Origin: Halicephalobus mephisto
Lineage: Eukaryota > Nematoda > Chromadorea > Rhabditida > Panagrolaimidae
NCBI GenBank assembly: GCA_009193035.1
Contig: SWDT01000064.1
Span: 155,718-219,717 of the forward strand
Length of the DNA: 64,000 nt
Direction of reading: 5' to 3'
The position numbers were made by a program, and so were the translations under genes. Shown one piece after another: positions 42,396 to 55,100 of the stretch. Numbering within the stretch: position 1 is the first letter of the stretch; every line of letters begins with the position of its first letter. The notes under the pieces were generated by a model, which saw nothing but the letters and a program-made list of their open reading frames with translations, was not told the origin of the DNA and made no database searches.

Positions 42396-44554
42396 ATGGA
42401 AGAAAAGAAGACTAGACGATCTGGCCGTGGGATTGTCTCCAGAAAGGCTTTTTCGCCAGAGCCCGAGCCGGTCAAAGAACGTAAAAAATCCGAAAACAGT
42501 CTTGTAAGTTTTGTGAAAAAGTAATTTCATATATCAATTTGGCCTTTTTAACATTGCAGGACAGAGATCCAAAGAAACCAGTTCCGAAAAAACCGAAATC
42601 GGACAGAAAAGACGTCAAAGAAGAAACACAAAGTCCCCAGAAGTCAGCCGTTTTTCCGAACGTTTTTCACTCCAGATTTTGGGACGATGAAAAAGACGAA
42701 GAAATTGATGTCGTTACGATCGATGGGAAGAAGGACTCGGTTTCTGCGGCTTTGGGACACCCTGACGTGGTGGACATCGGACAGGACGGATTGGTTTACA
42801 TGAGCGAGAAACACCCGGAACTCGTGGGCAGTGTTCTCAACATGGGTCAAGTCGTCAACAACCGCGAAGAATTAATTATTACAATGCAAGTTTAAAATTT
42901 TTTTAATATAAATTTAGAAATTTTTAGATCGAAAGGAATTCCGGAAAATTGCTGTCAAACAGGAAACCCGGGTGTTTTGATTAAAAAAGCCGAAGCTGTT
43001 TCAGCCGAATTCGTCGAAGCTTTGAACAGAATTCCGATGCAGTACTATCCAGCCCGGGAATCCATTGACGACCTCATGAAAAGTTCCGCAATGACGATAG
43101 ATTTATTTTCGAATTACTCTCCCCACATCGACGTCCTCCATATTTTGAAACAACAGAATTCTATGGAAGAAAAATTCGGATTCAGCGTTTTCGGAGACGC
43201 AATTGTTCATTTATTTTCTGTCTATCACGCCCGTCAATTGATCGAAGTTGCCGTGTTCAGTAACGAACTAGCCAGATGCCACACGTGGCTGATGTACAAA
43301 CTCAGACCGAAGGAGTTGCGGTCCTACTTGATTCTTTGCAAATTCGTCTTCAGTCTCGTAAGTTTTACTTTTACTTTTTATTCCTATATCGCACAATCAA
43401 ATTTTACAACAAATTACAATTTAAATAATTTAATTCTAATTGTCGTTTCCTTTGACCCACCTTTCCAGTTGTATTCGTGCGTAGGGAGAGTCTCGTAAGT
43501 TTTAAAAAATTGATAATTTTCGTCGAATTACTAAGAATTAAGATTTTTTCAAAATTTACAAGTACTTGAATGCATAATAACTAACCCTCGAGATGATCGG
43601 TGTTCTGTCACGTAGTCTCGATTCACAAATTTCCAAATTTATTTAGATGTCACATTTCGAAAAAATTAAAAATAATGAAAATTACGAAATAACTAATGTA
43701 AAATCAAAATCATTTTAGTTTTAGATGAAATAATCCTCGTCGAAAGGTTTTGTGTGAAAATTTTAAAAATTTTATACGATTACGGAATTTCATAGGATTC
43801 TGAAAAAGCTACATAAAATCGATATTAGAATTTGGTTCAGTTTTAGATCCAAAAAGTTCTAAAAATTCCCGTTTAGACTATTTTATAAAAGCGTTTTTTA
43901 ATTTCATTAATACTGTAATTTGTTTTGCAGGATTGCCGTTGGGGTTTCTTCTTCGCTTCGGACCCCAAGAATGCTGCTTTCACGATCACCAATGCCTTCA
44001 TCTACGATCTCGTTTGTGATCCTTACGCTGGATTGATCCTGAATCTGACTGCTAGTGAATCTCTTGCTGGAACCAAACCAACCGTAATTTTTTCTTTCAA
44101 CGGCATTCCTGACGACAAACTTGGAACTCTCGGAATGCTAAGTCGCGGATTCTATTCAGCGGGATGTAATATTATCTCCATCGGAACTACAGAAGACAAA
44201 CAAATCAATTTTTTCATTAAAACATTCAAATCGACTCTTTCTGATCCAGGAAATGCCATAATATTCCTTGCTAAAATATTTTTCGAACCTTTTTATACAT
44301 CTCAAAAATTCGGTTCTTGTTGTTTATTTCCAAAAATCGAATTTTCTTTCATAGGAGAAAACAAGAACAAAGATTCCCGAACTGTCATTAGGACAATCGT
44401 TTTTTCATTCAGAAACATCCACGGTCAATTGCTACAGTACGACGATCTGGCCTACAACGGACTCACTCCTGCATGTCTGACCAGAACGGTTCTCGAAAGA
44501 GCAATGATTTTCATGAACGAATTTATTCCTCCAGTTATGTTGATTAATTTGTGA
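42396..44554 (+). CDS. Unidentified protein, basic N-terminus, probably nuclear
   Basis: 495 residues in four exons: 42396-42503, 42560-42885, 42928-43357 and 43931-44554. Phases close. Exon 1 is basic (KKTRRSGRG, KERKK) and continues KKPKSDRK, nuclear-localisation-like. The rest is globular, with an FHSRFWDDEKDEE segment, a region with IPMQYYPARESIDD and a C-terminal region with NLTASESLAG. I recognise no family. The second intron uses a GC donor (AAT|GCAAGT), which is required to keep frame; the GT one base pair set later does not. The last intron is 573 nt and may hide a microexon near 43470-43492. Its stop is 31 nt from the convergent MECR stop. Confidence 0.7.
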
Positions 44555-44585
44555 TTTTTTTTATTTCGAAAAAAGATACAGTATC

Positions 44586-45843
44586 CTAATTGAAAACGAA
44601 TAATTGTTTCGCATCAGCACTAGAAGTAGCCTCCAGAAGGGCTTCTTTGAATTCTTCTGGTTTTCTTTCGACAATTTTCGGTGTAACAAGTAGTCCATTA
44701 GCAATCCAATCACTTATTTCGTCATACATTCCACGACGTTTTTCACCAAGTTTTTCGTCAATTTTCGTTTTTTCATACCACATGCTCATCCAGAATCCTC
44801 TAAAACTCACATCATTGAAAATAAACGGTCCAGTAGCTCCTTGAACAGGTTGCTTACTCATACCACCGTAAGTAACCATAACACCTTCATCCCGAAGCGT
44901 TCTCGCAATCATCAAACTACTTCTGCCACCTACACAATTCAAGGCAAGTTTCGCTTTGATGTTCCTCACGGCTTTGGCGAATTCCTCTTCCGTAAGTACT
45001 TGACTAGCTCCCAGATCAGTTAGTTCTTTCTTAAGTTGTTCTACATTCGGCCGATCTCTGATGACATTGATCGTCTCAAGTCCTCTAATTTTCGCAATCT
45101 AAAAATTAAAATTTTTCCACAAAAATACTTTTTAAAAAACATCAAAAGTACAATGCTCAGAGCCATAAAAACACAAAATTATCTAAAATAACTTAACTTA
45201 TCTAAAATAATTTTAAATTATCTAAAATAACTTAAGTTATCTAAAACAATTTTAAATGATTTAAAATAACTTCTAAATTATGAAATAAAGCAATACCGAC
45301 CTGGATTACATATTTGCCTACAGCACTGTTGGCTCCATTCTGGACAACCACATCAGATTTGTTCAACTTCACAAAATCCTCCAGCATACGGTAAGCCGTA
45401 CATGGATTAACCTGCAGAGTAGCCGCAAAATGTTTCGGAATCCTACTGTCAATTTTGAAAAACTTATCAGCCGTATCGATTGTTTCTGATCTCCAAGTTC
45501 CAAAACCAGAAAATGCCGGAATAACGTAATCTCCTGGTTTAAAATTCTTCACTTCTGTTCCAACAGCTTCAACAATACCGTAACCTTCATTACCTCCAAT
45601 TGCCGGAAGTGGAGGTTTAACTGCATAAACGCCTTGGATTTGGTTGATGTCGGCCGGATTAATCGGAGCCGCTTGAATTTTAACGTGTACTTGATTATTT
45701 TTTAGGGGAATTTTCAAAGGATCAACATGTCTAATTTTGAGTACTTCTCCAGGATCACCCCAATTTTCATAATACAATTGACAAAATTGCGAAAGATACC
45801 GTACACTCCCGACACACGTACCCAGTCCACGAGTTGGAATCAT
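44586..45843 (-). CDS. MECR: Mitochondrial trans-2-enoyl-CoA reductase (MECR)
   Basis: NADPH-dependent enoyl thioester reductase of mitochondrial type II fatty-acid synthesis, 351 residues, two exons (45301-45843 and 44586-45098). Zinc-free medium-chain dehydrogenase fold. The N-terminus is short, hydrophobic and basic (a mitochondrial presequence, about 1-20), followed by NPADINQIQG, GGNEGYG and GDYVIP. The catalytic Tyr region is HFAATLQVNPCTAYRML. Rossmann motifs are NGANSAVG and NCVGG. The second exon gives IAKIRGLETINVIRDR and ends at FVFN. The start lies two nt after TTTTTTTTCAG, a strong spliced-leader acceptor. The gene begins 102 nt after the stop of the SREK1-like gene on the same strand. 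Confidence 0.93.
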
Positions 45844-45945
45844 TTCTGAAAAAAAATTTTAAAATTTAAAAAAAATCAAAAATATTTTCGATAATTGACG
45901 AATTTTCCATTCAAAAATTAATTTTTCAACATGTATAAAAAACAA

Positions 45946-48821
45946 TCAATCAGAAATATCCATTTCATCCGATTCCCTTCGTTTTTTCTCGAGCTGCTTA
46001 GCCAGCAATCGTTCCCTTAGGCTAGTTTCGACAGCATCCAGGGATTGTCCACGATTCAAATCCGAAGATACCAGAGATCCATCGCTTCTTCTTTCAGTTC
46101 CCTAAAATCCAAACTGTCACAATTCCATCTTAAAAGTAGAAGTAAATATTACTGTAAAATTTTCTCAATTTGAATTTACAAAACTTAAAAATTCAGAACC
46201 ACAATAAAAAATAAAGTTATTTTCAGTTATAATTTACCAGATTTATTTTTTTTCTCTTATTCTACACAAAAAATCACATTGGTGTGAAAATTAAAAATTT
46301 TTAAAAATCATATTGAAACAAATTCTCAGAATTCACCAAAAATTTCTAGAATGTAAGTAAAAAAAATAAAAAGTTAATTTAAAAAGTCGTTAAATTTACT
46401 ACTTTCTACTTTTGAAATTTCAATAAAACAATTAAAAACACAAATAAAAACAGAATTAAATATTATAGAAATTGCCAGATTTACCACTTTTCCCATTCTC
46501 TCCTCTTCTACACAGAAATCCAAAAACCCCAAAAAACTACCGTACACTTTAAAAACAACAATAACTCTATTAATAAAAACTAACTTACACTATCCGTTTT
46601 CTTTTCCTTAGAATGTGAGCCTTCTTTAGACCGTTTATCTTCATTTTCACGTTTCTTTTTTCTTTCTGGAGTCCTTGAGCGACTTCTCCTTTCTTTCTTA
46701 ACGTCTTTTTTCGGACTTCTACTTCTTCTGCGATCACCTTCCTTACTTCTTGTTTTTTCTTTTTCTTTTCTTCTTTCTTTCTCCTTGTCATCTCTCCTGG
46801 AATCACGGTCTTTTTCATTTTTCTTGTCTCTTTCTCTAGATTTATCTCTTTTTTCCCTTTCCTTCTCCTTCGCACGATCTTCTTGATCACGAGATTTGTC
46901 TCTACTCCGTTCCTTATCCTTCCCACGATCTTTTTCCCGTTCTTTTTCTTTTCTATAATCCCGATCTCTGTCCTTCTTGGGATCTCGTTCTGGTTCCTTG
47001 TCTCTTCTACTCTTGGATCTGTCGCTTTCTCGTTCTCTGGATCTTCTTCTCGGAGATCTCGATCTCCTTCTAGAATCCTTCCTCGGAGATCTCGATCGTT
47101 TCCTCATCGGCGACCGTTCTCCTTTATCCCTTCTTCTCATCGCTTCTTCAATTTCCTCCATCGCTTGGTCGTTTGTTTTCTGTTGAGGTTTCACAATCGC
47201 CACTCTAGAATGCTGGATTCTAATTGGTTGTCCTTGGAATTCCACTCCATCACTCTGCAATGCCTGAGGAACTGACGACTGATTCGTAAATTCAATGTAA
47301 CAATAACCACAATCATGATGTTCTGTAATATCCGCCATTCGAAGATACATCACCTGAAGAATTTCATTACAAAATTTGCATATATATTAACTATTATTAC
47401 AAAGATTATTGAATTCTATAACGATGAGTTTTAAGAATTCAGAAAGTCATCTGAATCCATCGAGAAAAACATTCTAAAACTGGAAGTTGTAGAATTTACC
47501 AGATCCACTTTGAAGAAACTAAGAAAAACAACCTAATTTAGCCCTATTGCTGTCGGGGATCCCATGCCTATGTCCATAAACAGTGCTTGCGGCGATGGTC
47601 GAAATATTCTAAATAATCCGTGGGAAATTTTGCTTTAATACTATTGTATATCAATTTCAGCGTTATGAAATTTACAAAACTGAAAACGTAATGGATTTCC
47701 CTGCAACAATCATGTACTTTTAAATTCTGATTAGACTGATCTCAAACTTATCGCCAATGCCCTCGGCAATAGGATCGTTCATCTTATTTAAATCGCTAGT
47801 TTCATCTTCAATTACGTCTACTACATGAATTTCACTTTTTTGATTGCGAATAGCTGGTGGAACCGTCACCAATTCTATGAATGGGAGTTTATGAAGCTCC
47901 AATCCAAGAACAGAATCGATTTTGACTAGCTTCACGGTAATTGTTCCGTTATTTCCCAAATACTAGTCTTTTTTGATTTAGCTGAATATTTTTCATCTCT
48001 AAAATAGTCTAAAACGCCATCAAGGAATCAGAGACTATAAAATTCCAAAATCAGCAAAGAGGAAATGCCCGAGGGAGCAACTGCTGTACAGCCTTTTGAG
48101 TGATATCTTGATGAGAAACAAATCCTACCTCTCCAATTGTGTTGAAGAATTTTATGACGTCATTCGGATCAACATCTTTTTTCAGGCCTCCGACGTAGAC
48201 TGTCCTCCGGGTTTGTTCGACCTTCTCCGGATCCAAGTCCGCTCCTAGAGGCGGATAGGATGGAAGTCCAAGGTTCGTCAGGGTAGGATCAATGGTGTAA
48301 AGCTGAATTACTCGGTAAATAACACACTAAAAAGCAAAAATTACCATTTTCTGTCCGTCTTCGTTTTCTTCGATCTTGTTCGTCACGTGCGACGGCAACA
48401 CCCGTTTTCCGAGGGCTGCAGAATTCTGAAGAGCAGTATCTTCGTCAGGAATGGTGTCTGGAACAGGACAAAGTGGGGTACACACGAAAAAGCTAAAACC
48501 GAAACTTACTGGACGTCGCCGGAACACAAACCAGAGCTCGGTCGAAAAACACCGTGTTCGTCAAATGCTGGGCGACCAAAACCGATTTTTCACGGTCGTA
48601 CCGGATATAAGCCACTTTCTGTTTTGTATTCGCCGTTACTATTATCGGATACACCTGAAAATAAAAATAACTAAAAATTCATATATCGAAATTCAAAAAC
48701 GAACCTGAAATTCTTCGATTCTGCCGAAGTACTGGAATAACTGCTTGATGACATCGTTGTTCGCAGCGGTTGAGATGTTGTAGACCTGCAATAACTTTAG
48801 GTGTTTGCTGTCCGAACTCAT
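45946..48821 (-). CDS. rsp-7: SREK1 / RSP-7-like RS-domain splicing factor
   Basis: RNA-binding splicing regulator of 489 residues. Exons: 48705-48821, 48510-48654, 48345-48457, 48129-48302, 46589-47353 and 45946-46101; the phases close. The first RRM spans residues 10 to about 85 (LLQVYNIS...FFDRALVC). A linker with LYTIDPTLTNLGLPSYPPL and DPEKVEQTRRTVYVGGL starts the second RRM (residues 155-240, ending HSRVAIVKP), as in SREK1. A long RS/RE/RD/KE-rich tail follows, with RSPR, RRRSRS and KERE repeats. The last exon is an acidic/basic helix ending ESDEMDISD. It upstreams MECR by 102 nt, suggesting one dicistronic transcript. Confidence 0.9.
47720..47959 (-). pseudogene. Unexplained 79-codon open stretch inside SREK1 intron 4
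   Basis: On the same strand as the host, an open frame begins at a TTG just after an in-frame TAG. It has good coding composition (KLVKIDSVLGLELHKLPFIE and VVDVIEDETSDL). Not part of the SREK1 frame. No family recognised. It may be a nested exon or a decayed insertion. Confidence 0.25.
48055..48100 (+). repeat. Copy of GGGAGCAACTG(C/T)(C/T)GTACAGCC element in SREK1 intron 4
   Basis: Plus strand, GAGGGAGCAACTGCTGTACAGCC at about 48073-48095. It lies in an intron of a minus-strand gene close to the splice donor at 48129. Confidence 0.6.
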
Positions 48822-50140
48822 TTTGAACGAAGTTTTTCAAAAATAAGACGAACCAGGAAACGACCTCAAAGATCTACATATATTTGAAGCCAGACAACTG
48901 TGGAGGAAATCAGTGATTCTAGTGCTGAAAAAGGATCATCAAAACATTTTTCGAAATTGGTAAACCGGTCACAAAAAAGAAAAACAGATTAAACGGTCTA
49001 AAAACAAAACAAAATCGGCGGTTACAGCAGAAACGGAACAGAACGCCAAAATCCGGACCATTCAGTAGTTTCGAAATCGGCATTGTTGGTCAGAACTGTT
49101 CAAAAAAAATTTATTTTTTTCAAAATTAATTTATATAAAAATTATAAAATCCAGATGATTAATTCCGCAGTAAATTAATTATATAATAGTAAATTTTTTT
49201 ATTTTCTATTAATATTTTGAAGGATTTTTAACATTTTTTTCAGATAGAAATTCTGAATTCAGAAATACAAAAATCAAAAAAGTTGATTTTGAAAGAATTT
49301 CGAAATTTGACAAAGTGAAAAAAAATCAATCTTAATTTCCTAATTTTAGCTGTTATTTTTTAATAAAAAATTTAAAAAAATAAAACGATTCTTGAATTAT
49401 TTCTTTAAAAATTAATTTTTTATTCTTAAATTTCAATAAAATTCTTCTTAGTGGTATTCTGTATTATTTTATTTTAAAAATTCTGAAAATCGATAAAATT
49501 AAAAACTTTTTTAAATCAGCAAAGAAATTATTTCGTAATATGCGCGTTTTTGGCGAACCGTGTTTCAATGCCAATTTTCTAATACGAGAACTCGCCACCA
49601 AATATGCCTTCTTAGACAGTGGGAACTGGTCCAGTTACAGCCATATATCACTGTAAAATGGAATGACATTTCTTGAAATCGACCATCTTTCCTTTTTTCT
49701 GTTTTTTTGCATGGTGTTTTTCCCCGGTTTGCCCTTCTTTTGACGCTGACTGGTCTCGAGGCGCGTATCCGCTTTCGATTTTGTTCAATTCTGATCCCGA
49801 TGTTTATTGACGAAAGTTTTCCGTTTATTTTTCTTTCAATTTAATTTTTTGACCTCGAAATAGACTCTCGTTTGTGTTTGATCATTTGTTGTCCATTTCG
49901 CTGAAAAAAATTCAGCAATATCCACCAACCACCCTCGCTTTTTTATCAACCGCTGTCACCCCACTTTCCTTGTGGACATTGTCTTTTCCTTCTTTTTGAT
50001 AACCAGTCTTTGACCCTGTATCGTCGTTAAGGCCGTTTGTACCAGTCGTCGTGGATAATTTATATTTGAACGTCTGGACTTTTTACATTATTTTTGATGA
50101 CTAATACTTTTCTCGTGGTTACTTTGTAAATCCTATTCCT
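48822..50140. other. Divergent intergenic region
   Basis: Between divergent SREK1-like and SLC35F6-like genes. 49.08-49.55 kb is AT filler. A GC-richer block at 49.55-50.1 kb, with 'gaactggtccagttacagcc' at about 49623, is probably the SLC35F6 promoter. No gene seen. Confidence 0.5.
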
Positions 50141-51466
50141 ATGTCTAATCGAGTAGTTCAGAAGGACGGATTAGTCACAATGGATGACGACGCTAATAAA
50201 ACTCGAGCTATCAACCTCGCGATTTCTGTCTTGATGGTCGTTACTGGATCCCTTAATACCCTCGCTGCAAAGTAAGTTTCATATATCGATCTCTACTGTT
50301 CAACATTGCAACCTGTTTCAGATGGGCAGACAGTATAAAAGTCGATGGCACAACCTTTAATCATCCGTTCTTCCAAGCCATATGTATGTTCATTGGCGAG
50401 TTCAGTTGCTTGATCGTTTTCTTCATTGTCTACTTCATTCGGAAGCGAATGTGGCATCGTCGTCACGTGGAAGGACAGGGAGGAGCCGTGTTTGACATTG
50501 ATGAGAACGAGGAACCCACGATTCCGAAATTCAATATTTTTATTTTCCTTCCTCCGGCCATGTGCGATGTTCTGGCTACTTCCTTGATGTATATCGGCTT
50601 AAATTTGACTTCTGCTAGTAGTTTCCAGATGTTGCGTGGTGCTGTTATTATTTTCACTGGCTTGCTGTCTGTTGGATTCTTAGGATCAATTCTGCAAGGA
50701 TTCAAATGGCTCGGGATGGGACTCGTCACCCTTGGTCTAGTGGTTGTCGGAGTCTCAGATATCTATTTCGACGACCAACCCAACGATGACATCAACGGCA
50801 TCATTACCGGGAACTTGCTGATTATCATGGCTCAGATCATCGTCGCAATTCAGATGGTCACAGAGCAGAAATTCCTGACTCAGTACGACGTTCCTGCTTT
50901 GTTGGCTGTCGGCTTGGAAGGCTTATTTGGAATGACTGTCCTTTCGCTTCTACTGATTCCGTTCTACTATATCCATGTTTCGAGCACGTTCTCTCGCAAT
51001 CCTTATGGCAGATTGGAGGATATCTTCTTTGCTTTCAAGGAAATCCGCGACAGTCCTGTCATTTTGGCCGCTTTAAGCTTGACTATTCTGAGTATTGCCT
51101 TCTTCAACTTTGCTGGGATTACTGTGACGAAGAGACTATCGGCAACGACTAGAATGGTTCTCGATAGTGTCCGTACTTTTGTAATCTGGATGGTCTCTAT
51201 TCCCCTCTTCAACGAGCAGTTCATCCCAATTCAGGTAAATTCCAGCTATTTTATATATGAGTATATTAATGTTTTAGCTACTGGGTTTCGGTCTCCTCAT
51301 CTGTGGCATGTTCGTCTACAACGACTTGATCTTTGGGCCATTCTTTAGAGCAAAAATTTTGCCGAAAATCAGAAATAATCGATTGTCGTTATTCTGTGCC
51401 TCGTTCTGTGGAATTGATGCAGAGGTTGCCGACCGTGAGGAGCTCCTCAATAGTGATGTGGATTAA
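50141..51466 (+). CDS. SLC35F6: SLC35F6-like membrane transporter
   Basis: A 410-residue drug/metabolite-transporter-superfamily protein, in exons 50141-50271, 50322-51234 and 51278-51466. Ten hydrophobic segments can be followed from residue about 20 (LMVVTGSLNTLAAKWAD, the SLC35F signature) to LLGFGLLICGMFVYNDLIFGPF. The latter and the Ser-rich LTSASSFQMLRGAVIIFTGLLS are family hallmarks. There is an acidic loop DQPNDD before the sixth segment. In mammals SLC35F6 sits on lysosomal and mitochondrial-associated membranes. The transported compound is unknown. Confidence 0.9.
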
Positions 51467-52148
51467 CTTATATTATTTGTTTATATTGAGAGTATTTATT
51501 TTTTTACATTTTACCGATTTTTAAACTTTTTATGTCAAAGCCCAGTCGGTAATTGGTTGATGTAATGGAATTTTTATGGGTATTCTGTCTGAAACGATGG
51601 TTTTGCAATGTTCTTACGGATTCAGTGATAAAAGGCTTCGGAATACTGTCGGATAACAAGACGATTTCGTTTTTTAATGTTTTAGTTTTTTATATTTTTA
51701 GGATTTGAAGCTGGTACTGTAATTGTTGGGGGATTTAAATGTTGTAGTTTTTAAGTAAGATATGGCTTTTTAGAATTTTCAAGGCCTTACAAAAATGGTA
51801 ATTTTTCTGCCGTAATCACTTATTTTTATTTAAATTCTGAGATTTTTAAAAATTTGCGTCGGGATAATTTTTAGGAATTTTTGAAAATTCGTGTTGGGAC
51901 AATTTTAAGAATTTTTTTGAGAATTCCTGTTGAGATCATTTTGAAAAATTTTTGAATTCTAGCGAAAAAGAATGAAAATAATAAACCTGATAATTTTCTA
52001 CAGTAGTCACTCTCTTTTTTCCCTTCGAAAGTTCTCAAAATTTGCATCATGGTAATTTTAAAAAAACTGATTTTTGTAAAAATATAATTTCAAAATTTGT
52101 AAACTTTTAAAATATTGCATTATTTGTAATTTTTGATTTTTTAGGAAA
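51467..52148 (+). other. Intergenic, 3' end of the SLC35F6-like gene
   Basis: AT-rich, with 'ggaatttttgaaaattcgtg' words. No gene. It ends in TTTTTTAG, a spliced-leader-type acceptor four nt before the next ATG. Confidence 0.5.
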
Positions 52149-55100
52149 ATGCAAAGTTATTTGAGACAAATTATCCGGACTCCTGATCCGTTTGCCAAAA
52201 TTTTGAGGACTAAAATAAACAAAAAAAAGAAAATCTGTCTGGATTTCTCTTCTCCTAATGTCGCTAAAACCTTCCATATTGGGAATTTAAGGTAATTTTT
52301 ATTTTTAAAACTTAATTTTTAATATTAAAAATTAAAAAAATTAATTTTTTTAAAATTTAATATAAAATTTAAAAAAAATTTAATTTTTAAAATTAAAAAA
52401 ATTAATTTTCTTAAAAACTTAATTTTAAATTTTAAGTTTCCAAAAATAAGAATTTTAATTTTTAATTTTTAAAATAAAAAAAATTTATTTTTTTAAATTT
52501 AATTTAAAATTTTTTTTAATTGAAGAAATTTTTGAAATTTAAATGTTAAAATTTAATTTTTGATTTTAATTTTTAGATCTACATTACATGGAAATTTTAC
52601 TCAGAAAATTTACCGAGCCGCAGGGCATGAAGTGGTTTCTATCAACTACCTGGGTGATTGGGGTTCTCAATTCGGACTTTTGCTTTGTCATTGGCCGATT
52701 TATTTCAAAAATAATAATTTAGAATTAAAATGGAATAATTTAAATTCGAAAGAAAAAATTTCCGAATACACAAAAGCCTACGTCGAAGCCAACAGGAGAT
52801 TCAAGGATTGTCCAGAATTTCAAAATGAAACAAAAGAATTATTCAAAAATATGGAAATTAAACTTTTAAAATCTCAAAAATTTGAAGAATTCAATCTTTG
52901 GAAAGAATTCAAAAAAATTTCAGAAAATTATCTGATGGAATTTTATGAAAAATTGGGAGTTGAATTTGATTTTTGGGATTCAGAATCGGCACATGTTGTG
53001 GAAGGAAGAAGACTGGTAGAGAATATGATGAAGACGGACGCAGTTTTCCAGACGAAAGACGGTCTCTGGGCCGTCAAGGAGCCAGAAGTCGGAGGATACG
53101 CTGTTCTTAAGAAAAGTGACGATTCTACTTTGTACTTGACAAGGTAAATTTCGAGTTTTTCAAAGTAATTGATTGTATTTTAACAGTTAATTACTATGAA
53201 AAATCAATATATATTAATTTTTAACAATGTTTTAATTATTGAAAATTAATATATATTGATTTTTAAAATCATTGATTATATTTTAACTGTTAAAAATTAA
53301 TATATATTGATTTTCCATAGTAATTAACTATGTTTTAGTTACTAAAAATTAATATATATTGATTTTTAAAATCATTGATTATATTTTAATTATTGAAAAT
53401 TAATATATATTGATTTTTCATAGTAATTAACTATGTTTTAGTTACTAAAAATTAATATATATTGATTTTTCATAGTAATTAACTATGTTTTAATTATTGA
53501 AAATTAATATATATTGATTTTTAAAATCATTGATTATATTTTAACTGTTAAAAATTAATATATATTGATTTTCCAGAGTAATTAACTATGTTTTAGTTAC
53601 TAAAAATTAATATATATTGATTTTTAAAATCATTGATTATATTTTAATTATTGGAAATTAATATATATTTAATTATTTTAAAGTAATTAACTGTTTTAAC
53701 TATTAAAAATTAATGTATATTGATTATAATTTAATTATTAAAAATCAATATTTAATTATTTTAAAGTAATTGATTATATTTTAATTTTTAAAAATTAATA
53801 TATATTTAATTATTTTAAAATCATTGATTATATTTCAAGTTTTTAAAATTATGAATAATATTTTAATTTTTAAAATATGTTGAGTTTTTTAGAATCATAG
53901 GATTTTTAATTTTTAAAAACGTAAAAATTTTTGGTTTTTTAAAATTTTTATGATTTTAGAGAACTCGCATCAATTGTTGAGAGGGATAATCGATATCATG
54001 CGGATGAATATATATACATCGTTGACAAGGCTCAAACAAGGCATTTTCAACATTTGAGAAGACTGTTGATCACGATTGGACGGGAGGATCTGGCGAACAA
54101 GATTGTCCATCAAGCGTTTGGTCGAGTAATTGGACTTTCGACAAGAAGTGGAAGAAACGATAATGCGGATTTCATAATTGAAAAAGGTATGAAAAAAGCA
54201 AGAAATTTTATTGAAAGTTCTCCAACGATGAAGATTACACAAGATGAGATGGAATATACTTGTAGGAATCTGTCACAGTCAGCGATTATCATAGGAGATC
54301 TCAAAAGAAGAAAAGCGGCAGAATATAGTTTTAGTTTTGATGGAGCTTTTAAACTTGAACAAAATAATGCTCTTCTTCTTCATGTGAGTTTTTATTTAAA
54401 ATTAAAATTTTCAAAGGTTGGAGAATTTAGAAAACATAAAATTTATTTTTTTTAAAATTTTTGAGAATTTAGAAAACGTAAAATTTAAAATAATTTAATT
54501 TTTGAGAATTTAGAAAACGTAAAATTTAAAATAATTTAATTTTTAAAAGAATTTTTGAGAGTTTAGAAAATGTAGAATTTGAAAGAATTTAATTTTTGAG
54601 AGTTTAGAAAACATAAAATTTAAAATAATTTAATTTTTTTAAGAATTTACAAAACGTAAAATTTAAATGAATTAATTTTTTTAGGAATTTGAGAAAAAAT
54701 TTTAAAATTTTATGAAATTTTTAGGATTTAGAGAAGATTTTAAAATTTTTAATAATTCTGGAATTTTTTAAAAACAAAATTATAAAGATGAATGAATTCT
54801 AAAAATTAAAAGAATTTTATGAAATTCTGAATGTTTTTAGAATTTTATGAAATTTTGGAAATTTTATAATTATTTTAAAAATTAAAATTGAAAAAAAAAT
54901 TTACAAAATTCTGGTTTTTTTTAGAATTCTCTAGATATTTTTTGGGATTCCCCAAAGTTTAGAGAAAAATCCTAAAATTTTTAAGGATCTTAAAGGAGCT
55001 TCTGAAATTTTTCAAAATCCCACGAAAAATTCCTAAATCTTTTAAAATCTATTTGGTTCTCAAATTTTTGAAAATGAAATAAAAGTGTAAATATTTTTAG

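Noticed and set aside
43470..43500. A 12- or 26-nt microexon in the last intron of the unidentified gene
   Set aside because: Splice-like signals exist around it, but a direct join is in frame and simpler. Only cDNA could tell.
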